From contig NZ_SBLB01000001.1 in the NCBI RefSeq assembly GCF_004138325.1, positions 1,931,855 through 1,995,854 on the forward strand: a stretch of DNA of 64,000 bases, given 5' to 3'. How positions within the stretch are numbered: the stretch's first letter is position 1; every line of letters begins with the position of its first letter. The notes under the pieces were generated by a model. That model saw only the letters and a program-made list of their open reading frames with translations. It had not been told where the DNA came from and made no database searches. Made by a program: the position numbers and the translations under genes. Source of the DNA: Spirosoma sordidisoli (GTDB taxonomy: Bacteria > Bacteroidota > Bacteroidia > Cytophagales > Spirosomataceae). Below, piece after piece: positions 25,421 to 34,112 of the stretch.

Positions 25421-26818
25421 TTAGCGACGGAACAGCGAATAGAATTCGTCAAGGTTATCGGTAGCCTGGGCGCGTTGCAGCCGCAGCTGAACAGCCTGGG
25501 CGCGCGTTTGTACCACTTCTTTCTCCACGGCCGTAAGCAGGGTTAGCGCATCGGTCAGGCTCAGCACGGTTTCCAGACCGTTGTTGTACAGCGAAAGTCG
25601 CTGGGTGTAAGCCTCCCGGGCCGAACGAAGGGCGTTAGGAAGCTCGGCCAGCTGGTTCTGCACCACAGCCAGCCGGGCATTGGCGATACCGAGGGTGTTC
25701 TGCAACTGCAGCTGAGCTACCATCAGCTGATTACGGGCCTCCTCGACCCGAAACTGCTGCAGCCGGACCCGACTGGTAGCCCGCCGAAAATCCATCAGAT
25801 TGGCCGTAGCCGCCACTCCCAGCAGATAGTTGGTACGGCTGTAAGACAGCCCCGGCAGAAGCGGGCCGTAGTTATTGTCGACATCCAGACTGGAGCCGCG
25901 CGCCCAGGTTGCGCCCAGCAGCGTTACCCGCGGCAGCGCCGATTTCCGGATCAGGTCGACCTCGGCCACCTGTCGGGTAATGAGTCGTTGCTGAACCTGC
26001 AGCAGCGGGTGAGCCGAAACGGGTTCAGGGTCAGCCAGCGGTATAAGCAACGGGTCGACGCGCAGCGCTGTGTCGATCTCGATTTGGTCGATGGGCCGTC
26101 CGGTCAGGGTAGCCAGCTGAACCCGCGCCCGCTGCCGCTCTTCCTGCATGCGCAGATAGGCCAGCCGGGCGCGCGACAGGGCCGCCCGTGCCAGCGACGA
26201 GTCGAGTCCCGGCTTGATGCCGTTGCGAACGAGGTTGGCGATAATTCGGTGTACGGTATCGACCCGGGCCAGGTTCCGCTGCTCGATCTGCAGGTTCTGC
26301 TCGGTCCAGAACAAATCCAGAAAACTGCTGATTACGGTTTGCCGCAGTCCGAACCGCTCCCGTTCCAGACCGGCCTCCCCTACGGCGATGTCGGCCCGCA
26401 AGAGCTGGTTTTCGGCCGCAAACCGGCCAAAGTTATATACCTCCCAGTCGGCGCTAGCCAGCGCAATGTTACCCGTTGCCAGATCGGCCTGGTTATCGGC
26501 GCGCCGGGCGCCCGACGTGGGCACAATGAGTCCCAGCGAGAAATACGAACCCGACAGCCCGTTGGCCGTACCGATATTGGTCTGGCTATGGACACGCACA
26601 TTCGGCAGCCGGTTATCAGCAAGAATCTGGCTGTTGGCTCTCAGCGCGCCCAGCGCCGACTGCCGGGCGGCCAGCGTAGGGTATTGCGCCAGGGTGGCCG
26701 CTACGGCCTCTTCGAGGGTCAGTCGCTGCTGGGCCTGCAATCGGGTTGGCAGACCGACCAGACCGCTGATCGCACACATCCAGATAGTAAGCAAACGAGC
26801 CGCGTGAGGCATAGGCAA
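25421..26818 (-). CDS. TolC-family outer membrane efflux protein
   Basis: Outer-membrane channel of the efflux pump, 465 residues with an N-terminal signal (MPMPHAARLLTIWMCAISGL). Two OEP repeats of long amphipathic helices are seen: RLTLEEAVAATLAQYPTLAA and VISSFLDLFWTEQNLQIEQR in the first, LITRQVAEVDLIRKSALPRV and LQLQNTLGIANARLAVVQNQ in the second, ending with the YTQRLSLYNNGLETVLSLTD motif. First gene of the operon, 12 bp before the RND gene. The 175-bp gap to the divergent response regulator is the likely control region. Confidence 0.92.
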   Translation of the reverse strand: MPMPHAARLLTIWMCAISGLVGLPTRLQAQQRLTLEEAVAATLAQYPTLAARQSALGALRANSQILADNRLPNVRVHSQTNIGTANGLSGSYFSLGLIVPTSGARRADNQADLATGNIALASADWEVYNFGRFAAENQLLRADIAVGEAGLERERFGLRQTVISSFLDLFWTEQNLQIEQRNLARVDTVHRIIANLVRNGIKPGLDSSLARAALSRARLAYLRMQEERQRARVQLATLTGRPIDQIEIDTALRVDPLLIPLADPEPVSAHPLLQVQQRLITRQVAEVDLIRKSALPRVTLLGATWARGSSLDVDNNYGPLLPGLSYSRTNYLLGVAATANLMDFRRATSRVRLQQFRVEEARNQLMVAQLQLQNTLGIANARLAVVQNQLAELPNALRSAREAYTQRLSLYNNGLETVLSLTDALTLLTAVEKEVVQTRAQAVQLRLQRAQATDNLDEFYSLFRR

Positions 26819-26962
26819 CGGAACAGTTGAGTAAAAGGTCGCCGGATCGGTTGAGCCGGTCAGTAACCAAAATAACCACCGGGTCCATTAGAGACTTCTG
26901 AGAGAGTTATTACAATCTGATTAGAGTGAGCAGACGGCCGCTCATCCTGGCGTCTTCTGCTG

Positions 26963-26970
26963 TACTTTCG
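26963..26970 (+). promoter_or_regulatory. Probable -7 box of the response regulator operon
   Basis: TACTTTCG matches TAnnTTTG with one mismatch and lies 23 bp before the response regulator ATG in the divergent control region shared with the efflux operon. Confidence 0.4.
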
Positions 26971-26993
26971 ACCCTGTACTATCAGGCGCAGCT

Positions 26994-27671
26994 ATGCACG
27001 TATTGGTTGTAGAAGACGATGTTGAACTGACGCAGTTCATTCAGAAAGGCTTACAGTCTGAAGGCATCGGCGTATCCGTGGCCTTCGACGGGGTCGTTGG
27101 TCGCTCTATGGTCAATGACCGGCAGTTCGATGTGGTAGTGCTGGATATCAACATGCCGGGCCTCAATGGCTACGAGCTTTGTGCGTTCATCAAGCAGAAC
27201 TGGCCCGCTATTCCGGTCATAATGCTTACCGCCCTGGGTAGTCTGGACAATAAAGTAATGGGGTTCGAGTCGGGGGCCGACGACTATCTGGCCAAACCGT
27301 TTGCCTTCAAAGAGCTGCTGTTCCGGCTGAAAGCGCTGGCCCGGCGGCATCCGTCGCGGGCGCCCCTCCCCAAACGGCTCGAACTGCTCGACCTGGCCGT
27401 CGATACCGAATCGCATCAGGTCTGGCGGGCGGGCAAGCGGGTTACGCTGACGGCCCGCGAGTACGCCCTGCTCGAATACCTGCTGCTCAACCAGGGCAAA
27501 GTAGTAAACCGGGTCGATCTGCTCGAAAACGTCTGGGATGTTCACTTTAACACCAACACCAACGTGGTTGACGTGTACATCAACTACCTGCGCCGGAAAA
27601 TCGACCATGTAGAGCCGAAACTGCTGCATACCGTCTTCGGCGTGGGCTACATGCTGCGGGCCGAGCCATGA
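26994..27671 (+). CDS. OmpR-family response regulator
   Basis: 225 residues: receiver domain (1-120) with acidic pocket EDD (7-9), phospho-acceptor Asp51 (VVLDINMPG) and Lys in LAKPF, then a winged-helix DNA-binding domain with LTAREYALLEYLLLNQGKVV and the C-terminal YINYLRRKID. It overlaps the histidine kinase start by 4 bp and is divergent from the TolC-RND-MFP operon, which it most likely controls. The stimulus is not readable from the sequence. Confidence 0.94.
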   Translation: MHVLVVEDDVELTQFIQKGLQSEGIGVSVAFDGVVGRSMVNDRQFDVVVLDINMPGLNGYELCAFIKQNWPAIPVIMLTALGSLDNKVMGFESGADDYLAKPFAFKELLFRLKALARRHPSRAPLPKRLELLDLAVDTESHQVWRAGKRVTLTAREYALLEYLLLNQGKVVNRVDLLENVWDVHFNTNTNVVDVYINYLRRKIDHVEPKLLHTVFGVGYMLRAEP

Positions 27672-29041
27672 GCATCAAGCAGAAAATTACGGTTGGCTTC
27701 GGGCTGCTGGTGGCTGCGCTGCTGCTGCTGTTTTCGCTGTATATTTTCCAGACCTACGAGTCGTACCGGCGGTCGCAGATGCGGATGCGGCTGCAACGCC
27801 GGGCCCTGTCGGCCCAGCTGTTCCTGCAGAACCGGCAGGAGTTTCTGCGCTACAACTACCTGACTCTGCCCGAGCAGCACGAATCGCTGGTGAACGCGCA
27901 GAACCGGCGCATCTACTCCTCATCGGGGCCCGACGATTACCGGATTACGCCCGCTCGGCTGGCCGAAGCGCGGCAGCAGGAGGTTTACTTTACGTATGAC
28001 AGCCCGCTCTGGGAAGACCCGAAAGAAGGCATGGCCCTATCGTTCCGGATAAATGGCGATCAGTACGTAGCCGTGGTAACCGCCTACGACCTGGCCGGGC
28101 GTCAGACCAGCAGGAACCTGCGGCTTATCCTGATTCTGGGCAATATTCTGTCGCTGGTGGTGATTGCGCTGGTCGGGTTTCTGTTTGCCCGGCGGGCCAT
28201 GCGTCCGTTCGATCAGCTGATCAGCCAGCTCGACTCGGCCACGGTCAACGATTTCTCGTTTCGGCTCAGCGAAGGCAGCCCTTCCGACGAAGCGGGGTAT
28301 CTGGCCGCATCGTTCAACCAGCTGCTGGCGCATCTTCAGGAACTGGCCGTCAGTCAGGAAAACTTCGTAGCCTACGCATCGCACGAGATTCGTACTCCGC
28401 TGACGGTCGTGAAAGGCATGCTGGAAACCTCGCTGGCCTACGATCAGAGTCTGCCCGCGGCCCGGCAAAGCATCGATCAGGCACTGAGCCGGCTGGAAGG
28501 AGCCATCGAACTGGCCAATGCGCTGCTTCAGCTGGCGGAGGTGGAGGGGCTCAAAGCCATGCAATTACAGGAAGATATCAACGTAGTCGATACTATTCTG
28601 GACACGGTGGCCTATGTGAGCGAAAAATACCCGTCCCTGACCATAGAAGTGCAGCTGACCGACGAGTTTACCGAACAAAGCTCAACGGTGCGGGTCATCG
28701 GAAACGCTACGCTGCTGCGTACTGCCCTGATCAACATTGCCGATAATGCCGGTAAGTATTCGTCGTTTCAGCCCGTCGATATACGGGTTCGCTACGAAAC
28801 GGGCTGGATCGTTATCGACATTACCGACCGGGGTATCGGCATCCCCGAAGCGCAGCTGACCGATGTGTTTCTGCCGATGATGCGGGCCGAAAATGTAGGG
28901 CGGATTCAGGGGTTCGGCCTGGGGCTGACCCTGGCCCGAAAAATTGTTGATCTCCACCAGGGCTACCTGCTGCTGCACTCCGTACCTACCCGGGGCACTA
29001 CCGTTTCGCTGCGGCTGCCGGCCCGGCCCCTCTGGCCGTAA
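27668..29041 (+). CDS. Sensor histidine kinase (HAMP, HisKA, HATPase)
   Basis: 457 residues. TM1 about 8-28, a periplasmic sensor of about 120 residues (29-150), TM2 about 153-174, HAMP about 175-230, and the dimerisation/phospho-acceptor motif ASHEIRTPLTVVKG with His239. ATP-binding boxes: NIADNAGKYSS (N), DITDRGIGIPEAQ (G1) and GFGLGLTLARKIVDLH (G2). It is the partner of the overlapping OmpR-type regulator. The CusS/QseC-like architecture fits envelope stress or metal sensing, but the ligand is unknown. Confidence 0.93.
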   Translation: MSIKQKITVGFGLLVAALLLLFSLYIFQTYESYRRSQMRMRLQRRALSAQLFLQNRQEFLRYNYLTLPEQHESLVNAQNRRIYSSSGPDDYRITPARLAEARQQEVYFTYDSPLWEDPKEGMALSFRINGDQYVAVVTAYDLAGRQTSRNLRLILILGNILSLVVIALVGFLFARRAMRPFDQLISQLDSATVNDFSFRLSEGSPSDEAGYLAASFNQLLAHLQELAVSQENFVAYASHEIRTPLTVVKGMLETSLAYDQSLPAARQSIDQALSRLEGAIELANALLQLAEVEGLKAMQLQEDINVVDTILDTVAYVSEKYPSLTIEVQLTDEFTEQSSTVRVIGNATLLRTALINIADNAGKYSSFQPVDIRVRYETGWIVIDITDRGIGIPEAQLTDVFLPMMRAENVGRIQGFGLGLTLARKIVDLHQGYLLLHSVPTRGTTVSLRLPARPLWP

Positions 29042-29052
29042 GCGAGCCGGTG

Positions 29053-29559
29053 TCAGGCCAGGGCCAGCCCGGCCAGCGGCAGACCGAACCAGTTGGCCAG
29101 TACGGACACGAGCAGGTTATGGTCGTCGCGCTGGGGCAAACCCGACACGGCCAGCGTACCGACGCAACCCGTTCCGCGCAGGATCAGCGGAAAACAGCCG
29201 CCAAAAGGCGCATAGTCTCTGAGGTCGAGGCCCGAGCGTTCCTGCAGGGAGGTTTGCCGCTGTTGCAGATCGAGCCCTACGGCGTAGGAACTCCGGTGGA
29301 AACGCAGCACCACGTTGCGTTTGCGCCGAATCCAGTCGGCATTGTCGGCGGTGGTACCGGGCATGGCGTAGAAGAACAGCGGCTGACCAGCCAGCTGAAT
29401 CTCGATGGCAACGGCTTTGCCGGCGGCTTCGGCGGCTTCTTTGAGCCGGGTACCGAGCTGCCAGGCGGTATCGGCCGTGAAGGTATCGAACTGGAGCTGC
29501 TGCTCCTGAACGGCAAGCCGGTCGAGGTCGGCCTGTACATCAATGGGGACAGTATCCAT
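29053..29559 (-). CDS. UPF0303 family protein
   Basis: 168 residues, cytoplasmic. It matches the UPF0303 (GlcG/HbpS-like, YBR137W-like) family by QEQQLQFDTFTADTAWQLG, AIEIQLAGQPLFFYAMPGTT, NADWIRRKRNVVLRFHRSSY (about 75-94), GGCFPLILRGTGCVGTLAV and SGLPQRDDHNLLV near the end. The biochemical role of the family is not established; a heme-binding fold is often suggested. It converges with the histidine kinase gene at a 12-bp gap. Confidence 0.88.
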   Translation of the reverse strand: MDTVPIDVQADLDRLAVQEQQLQFDTFTADTAWQLGTRLKEAAEAAGKAVAIEIQLAGQPLFFYAMPGTTADNADWIRRKRNVVLRFHRSSYAVGLDLQQRQTSLQERSGLDLRDYAPFGGCFPLILRGTGCVGTLAVSGLPQRDDHNLLVSVLANWFGLPLAGLALA

Positions 29560-29652
29560 AGGTAGCGGAGTAACGAGTTAGGGCCGGGTCGTAAGGGAGG
29601 AGTTACCGCTTCTGACGACCCGGCCCTGACAGAACCACAGGCAGCCGCTTCT

Positions 29653-30648
29653 CTACTCGTCGGCCCAGCGGGTCAGGCCCAGCAGTTTTTTACCCAGCTC
29701 GCTTAGTTCGGCGGTCTGGTGGCGGGTGCGCTCCCAGCCGCGCGGGTCGCCGGGAAAGGCGTAGCCCTCGGGGGCGATGCGGTCGCGCCAGGACGTGATG
29801 CGCCACTGCCGCAGGGCTTCGTTGTCTTCTTCGGCCGGCATCATGGATATATACTGCGCAATCCGCACCTGATCGGCCGAGCGGTTGGGCCGGATGCCGT
29901 GGGGCTGGGTGCTGTTGAAGATCAGCAGATCGCCGGCGTTCATCTTTACCTTGACCAGCTTGTCTTCGAAGCCCGTTATATCGGGTTTGAACCGGTTGCG
30001 GTCGGCGGGTTGGGTCAGCTTCCAGGTGTCGTAGGTGCGATACAGCTCGGGTATGCACTGGAAACCGCCCATGTTTTCATCGTTCTGATCGGCCAGGGCC
30101 AGCACCCCCTGCACGTTCTGAGGGCGGGTTTCGGGGTCGTAGTCCCAGTGAATGAATCCTTTGAAGGTATCCTGCGGACGCAGCGGAAAATTCAGGTTGG
30201 CCCGGTCGATGGTTACCCAGAGGTGCTCGGTGCCCCAGATGTCGACAAACGCATCGTAGACGCGGGGGTACTGGCGGTTATCCCATTGGTACTGGTGGTT
30301 ATAGAGCTCGACCATGCCGCTGCCGATCAGCTCTTTCATCTGCATATCGGCCCGCGGGGGCGCGTACCAGGTGCCGGGGTCGTTGGGGTCTTTTTCTTCA
30401 AACGCCCACAGAAAACGGGCCAGCCGCTCGGCCTGTTCGCGCGGCACGGCCTGTTTGACAACGATATAACCGTTTTCTTTCCAGAACTGCCAGTCGGCTT
30501 CTGATAGCACCCGCAGCGGTTTGACCGTTTCGCCGGAACGGTCGCTCAGGCTGATTTTGCTGCTGGTAGCCGTTGAGGGGTTGCCCGGAATGTCTTTGTG
30601 GGCGTTGGCGGGCGCCATGGTCGGCGTCATGGTTGGAGTTGCTTCCAT
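29653..30648 (-). CDS. Phytanoyl-CoA dioxygenase (PhyH) family protein
   Basis: Fe(II)/2-oxoglutarate-dependent oxygenase candidate, 331 residues. A low-complexity N-terminal extension (about 1-45, Pro/Thr/Ala-rich) precedes the core. The iron facial triad is visible as H-W-D in GFIHWDYDPE (about 158-167) and the distal His in STQPHGIRPN (about 240-249), followed by the Arg that would bind 2-oxoglutarate (RSADQVRIAQY). EKDPNDPGTWYAP lies upstream. The substrate is unknown. The divergent AraC-type regulator is its probable controller. Confidence 0.85.
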   Translation of the reverse strand: MEATPTMTPTMAPANAHKDIPGNPSTATSSKISLSDRSGETVKPLRVLSEADWQFWKENGYIVVKQAVPREQAERLARFLWAFEEKDPNDPGTWYAPPRADMQMKELIGSGMVELYNHQYQWDNRQYPRVYDAFVDIWGTEHLWVTIDRANLNFPLRPQDTFKGFIHWDYDPETRPQNVQGVLALADQNDENMGGFQCIPELYRTYDTWKLTQPADRNRFKPDITGFEDKLVKVKMNAGDLLIFNSTQPHGIRPNRSADQVRIAQYISMMPAEEDNEALRQWRITSWRDRIAPEGYAFPGDPRGWERTRHQTAELSELGKKLLGLTRWADE

Positions 30649-30683
30649 ACGAACTGATCGGTAAAAACAGGGTTTGGTTACGA

Positions 30684-30691
30684 CAAAGGTA
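30684..30691 (-). promoter_or_regulatory. -7 promoter box of the dioxygenase gene
   Basis: Perfect TAnnTTTG on the minus strand (TACCTTTG), 35 bp before the ATG at 30648, in the region shared with the divergent AraC gene. Confidence 0.55.
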
Positions 30692-30804
30692 GCCCGACCG
30701 GGGCGGGAGGTGTTATGACGAAACTAGCCCTTTTTTGTACTATATTGCTCTCGGATAGCACCAGACTCTCACAAACCAGCAGATATGCACAAAATTTGCC
30801 CCGT

Positions 30805-31659
30805 ATGAAACTAGCGCTCGAACAGATCAGCCCGGATGCCGACAGCTCGTTCCATATCCTGCTGACGCCCCACCTGAGCGACGTTTTCCTGTGGCATTAC
30901 CACCCGGAGTATGAGATTGTGTTTATCGAAGGCGCCAGCGGCACCCGCCACGTAGGCAACCACATTTCGCGCTACGAAGGCAGCGACCTCGTTTTTATTG
31001 GCCCCAACGTGCCGCACCTGAACTTCGACTACGGGGTCAGGACCGAGCACCGCAAAGTGGTGGTCCAGCTGAAAGAAAACTTTCTGGGTGAGGTGTTCTG
31101 GCAGGCCCCCGAGCTGGCTGCTGTTACCCGCCTGTTCGAGCGCGCCCGGTCGGGGCTGTCGTTCTACGGGGCTACCAAGGAGGCCGTTGGGCAGCAACTG
31201 AGCCAGCTAGCCGGGCTGCCGTCGTTCGAGCGGCTGCTCAGCTTGCTTCGCATCTTTCAGCAACTGGCTACCAGCACCGAATACACTCCCTTACACGGCC
31301 AGGCGGTGGCCAGTGCCTATAACCTCAACGAGCAGCAGCGGCTGAAACGGGTGCATCAGTTCATTGTCGACGAGTATGCGCGTAAAATCGAGATTCCGGA
31401 GGTGGCTGCCCTGGCCAGCCTTACCGAATCGGCCTTCTGCCGCTACTTCAAACGGATTACCGGGCTTACGTTTACCCAGTTTCTGAACCAGTACCGGATC
31501 AATCAGGCGCAGAAGCTGCTGCTCATGGACCATACCGTATCGGAAGCCTGCTTTGCCTGCGGATTCGAGAGTCTGTCGTATTTCAACCGGATTTTCAGGC
31601 GGCTGACCGGCGAGAACCCGCTTCAGTTCAAGAAACGCCACCGCCAGGACCTGACCTGA
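30805..31659 (+). CDS. AraC-family transcriptional regulator
   Basis: 284 residues from ATG 30805 (MKLALEQISPDADSSFHIL), the start that fits a cupin N-terminus; an upstream ATG at 30715 would add 30 unusual residues. The N-terminal cupin has HYHPEYEIVFIEGASGTRHV and DLVFIGPNVPHLNF. The C-terminal double helix-turn-helix has IEIPEVAALASLTESAFCRY, FKRITGLTFTQFLNQYRI and the signature ACFACGFESLSYFNRIFRRL. It probably binds a small ligand and controls the divergent dioxygenase gene. Confidence 0.92.
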   Translation: MKLALEQISPDADSSFHILLTPHLSDVFLWHYHPEYEIVFIEGASGTRHVGNHISRYEGSDLVFIGPNVPHLNFDYGVRTEHRKVVVQLKENFLGEVFWQAPELAAVTRLFERARSGLSFYGATKEAVGQQLSQLAGLPSFERLLSLLRIFQQLATSTEYTPLHGQAVASAYNLNEQQRLKRVHQFIVDEYARKIEIPEVAALASLTESAFCRYFKRITGLTFTQFLNQYRINQAQKLLLMDHTVSEACFACGFESLSYFNRIFRRLTGENPLQFKKRHRQDLT

Positions 31660-31720
31660 CCTTTTTTGCAATCCCGACGAAGGACCGGGCCACCGGGATA
31701 CCAAAAAACGGCGGGTCGCT

Positions 31721-31969
31721 TTACAGTTTAAACGCCAGGCCGGGTTCGGTGGGCATGGATGCCGGGTGCAGGAGCTGGAGCAGGACGGCCCGCTCGGCGG
31801 TAGAGAGGTGTTGCTGCAGATACCCGGCCAGGTTGCCATAGGTAGCGGTTGCAAAAGCCGGATGCAGCGCCTGGTACGCTCTTACGCAGCGGATGATCCG
31901 TTTCAACTGACCCGTGTATGTCAGCTGCCGATCGATCTGCTCCGATGAATCTGGTTCGAAGATGGTCAT
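31721..31969 (-). CDS. Small hypothetical protein
   Basis: 82 residues from ATG 31969 (MTIFEPDSSEQIDRQLTYTG); an earlier in-frame start at 32023 gives 100 residues. Charged and helical (LKRIIRCVRAYQAL, GYLQQHLSTAERAVLLQLL), no signal or membrane segment. It converges with the AraC gene. I do not recognise a family. Codon use resembles the neighbours, which supports it, but it may be spurious. Confidence 0.45.
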   Translation of the reverse strand: MTIFEPDSSEQIDRQLTYTGQLKRIIRCVRAYQALHPAFATATYGNLAGYLQQHLSTAERAVLLQLLHPASMPTEPGLAFKL

Positions 31970-32023
31970 CAGCACGCAGCGTATACTCGTAAGGGTTGCG
32001 GCCTTGTACAGTTTCCAGATCAT

Positions 32024-32485
32024 GACTATCGTGTTTAACTAGTTGGAGAAATAAACCAGCCTATTCAGTGCATAAATCGTTCCAGAAGCGGGGGCAAGCC
32101 CGATTTTCTGGAACGATTTATGCTTGTTACAGTGCTAATTCTCAAATTTACTATTTTAACTTTAAAGTCAACTCATTGTTACTTATTAAACAATGACATG
32201 GCCGTAAGTAAACAGTTTCACCTCAATCTGGCACATGAAAAAGAAAAGACGTATCATACACCACTATCATCAGCTCAACAGCCTTTCTATCAAACGCTTA
32301 TGAAAATACGATTAAAATGCACTAATCGATGAATGGTTAGTATTCGTCAATTGTTGCCCGGAAATAACTGGCCCCCATTAAAATTTGCGCTGGCCACCTG
32401 AATAATTACGTATATGGTTTTTAGTAAACTTATAATTTGCCATATTTGACACTTGTAACTTTACAGCAAGCACAAAGACAACCTC
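32024..32485. other. AT-rich gap before the second polysaccharide locus
   Basis: Holds the palindrome 32070-32123 and a possible -7 box TAACTTTA (32456-32463), 23 bp before the response regulator ATG. A 70-codon open frame at 32120-32332 has poor coding character and was not called. Confidence 0.5.
32070..32123. repeat. 18-bp perfect inverted repeat, 18-nt spacer
   Basis: Arms 32070-32087 and 32106-32123 (GCATAAATCGTTCCAGAA and its exact complement). No T-run follows. Same design as the palindrome at 15979-16030, though the sequence differs. Confidence 0.8.
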
Positions 32486-32923
32486 ATGGAAAATAGCTAC
32501 CACGTCCTTCATATAGATGATGACGTCTTCATCAGAAGGATCATCGAGCAGGCCCTTGGCGCCCAGTTTAAGATTACCTCATTTGCCAATGGCATGGAAG
32601 CGATGATGTGGCTGGAGTCGGGCAACGTTCCCGATATTATCCTGACCGACCTGCGGATGCCGATGCTCGATGGCACCGAAATGATCGATCTGATCCGCAG
32701 CAGCTCCCTGTACCGCCACGTACCCATTATCGTGCTGTCCAGCGCCGACGACAGCGCGCTGAAAGTGAAATGCATTGACCAGGGGGCCGACGACTTCATC
32801 ATCAAGCCGTTCAATCCCCTGGAAATAGAGGCTAAAATCAAAGCCCTACTCCGCCGGACCAATGATCGCCGGACCTTCCGGACCGATTTCGATGCCGCAC
32901 GACTGAGCCCTTTCCGACAGTAA
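32486..32923 (+). CDS. Stand-alone response regulator (receiver only)
   Basis: 145 residues, a single receiver domain: acidic pocket DDD (11-13), phospho-acceptor Asp55 (IILTDLRMPM), Ser/Thr in VLSSADD and Lys107 in IIKPF. A 25-residue tail follows. There is no output domain. It is 13 bp upstream of the pseudo-receiver/sugar-transferase gene and is the first gene of the polysaccharide operon, so it likely regulates synthesis by protein contact. No kinase gene is adjacent. Confidence 0.9.
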   Translation: MENSYHVLHIDDDVFIRRIIEQALGAQFKITSFANGMEAMMWLESGNVPDIILTDLRMPMLDGTEMIDLIRSSSLYRHVPIIVLSSADDSALKVKCIDQGADDFIIKPFNPLEIEAKIKALLRRTNDRRTFRTDFDAARLSPFRQ

Positions 32924-32939
32924 CGACCCTTTCTCTGTG

Positions 32940-34112
32940 ATGACTTCAGACTCGCCCGTCAATACCGTTGATTTTCGCATACTGTATGTTGAAGACAACA
33001 CCGAAAGAGCCTCTGATTTCGTGCAGGCGTTTGCTACGCTGGGGTCGGTGACGGTGCTGCCCGGCCGGTCAGAAGCGCTGGCAGCCCTCCAGCAGGGGCG
33101 GCCGTTCGATCTGGTCGTGGTCAATGATGAGCTGGGCGGGCTGAAATTCCTCAACAGCATCGACACGATCCGGCTCGACCAGGCGTTTGCCGTTATGCTG
33201 CTCAGCCCCAACGCCGAACCCGACACGAACGTGCAGGCCGAAGGTCAGCCCATTATCGACGTGTTTCCGCTGGATTACGATCCCACGGCGGTTCGGCAGC
33301 GGCTGACCTACCTCATCCGAAAAAAAGAATACAAAACAGCGTTTACGACCTTCGACAACGAAGAGCCGCTTCGGATGCCTCTCGGCAAACGCCTGTTCGA
33401 CATGGCCGTATCGGCCGGGGTGCTGCTGCTGATCTCCCCCCTGCTGCTGGTGGTGGCGGTGCTGATCCGGCTCGACTCCAAAGGGCCGATTCTGTACAAA
33501 TCCAAACGGATCGGTATGGGCTACAAACTGTTCGACATGTACAAGTTCAGAACCATGCGCACCGGGGCCGACAAGCTCATTTCGGGCATGGCGTCGCAGA
33601 ACATGTACCAGTCGGCCCAGCCCGAGCCGGCTCCCGATGCGCTCTGCGAAACCTGCCAGCAGGCGGGTACGCCCTGCCAGCGGCCGTTGTTTCAGGATAA
33701 CATGCAGGTCTGTGAGATTCAGGTGCAGCGGAACCGCAAAGCCAAAGCTATGTTCATGAAGTTCAAGGAAGATCCGCGCGTAACCCGCCTGGGCAAGTTC
33801 CTGCGCAATACGAGCATCGACGAGCTGCCGCAGCTGTTCAACATCCTCAAAGGCGATATGTCGTTTGTGGGCAACCGCCCCCTGCCGCCCTACGAAGCCG
33901 AAAAGCTGACCACCATCGGCTACGCCCGCCGGTTTGCGGCTCCGGCGGGGCTAACGGGCCTCTGGCAGGTCACCAAACGCGGTAAAGCCGGCGTGTCGGA
34001 CCAGGAACGGATTCAGCTCGATGCGCTCTACGCCCGGACCTACTCCTTCCGGACCGATCTGATTATCCTGATCCGGACGGTAAAGGCTGTTTTCCAGAAA
34101 GAAAATGTATGA
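32940..34112 (+). CDS. Pseudo-receiver fused to undecaprenyl-phosphate sugar transferase
   Basis: Initiating transferase that loads the first sugar phosphate on the lipid carrier (WcaJ/WbaP C-terminal type). 390 residues from ATG 32940; the GTG at 32937 is less likely. Residues about 12-128 resemble a receiver ([11 protein letters not shown]), but Asn63 stands at the phospho-acceptor site ([11 protein letters not shown]) and the Lys is missing. A transferase domain follows: one membrane segment ([20 protein letters not shown]), [50 protein letters not shown] and [14 protein letters not shown]2CX6CX11C insertion lies between. The next gene overlaps by 4 bp. Confidence 0.88.
   Translation: MTSDSPVNTVDFRILYVEDNTERASDFVQAFATLGSVTVLPGRSEALAALQQGRPFDLVVVNDELGGLKFLNSIDTIRLDQAFAVMLLSPNAEPDTNVQAEGQPIIDVFPLDYDPTAVRQRLTYLIRKKEYKTAFTTFDNEEPLRMPLGKRLFDMAVSAGVLLLISPLLLVVAVLIRLDSKGPILYKSKRIGMGYKLFDMYKFRTMRTGADKLISGMASQNMYQSAQPEPAPDALCETCQQAGTPCQRPLFQDNMQVCEIQVQRNRKAKAMFMKFKEDPRVTRLGKFLRNTSIDELPQLFNILKGDMSFVGNRPLPPYEAEKLTTIGYARRFAAPAGLTGLWQVTKRGKAGVSDQERIQLDALYARTYSFRTDLIILIRTVKAVFQKENV

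Noticed and set aside
32120..32332. 70-residue plus-strand ORF
   Set aside because: Starts in the palindrome; AT-rich composition alone explains it.
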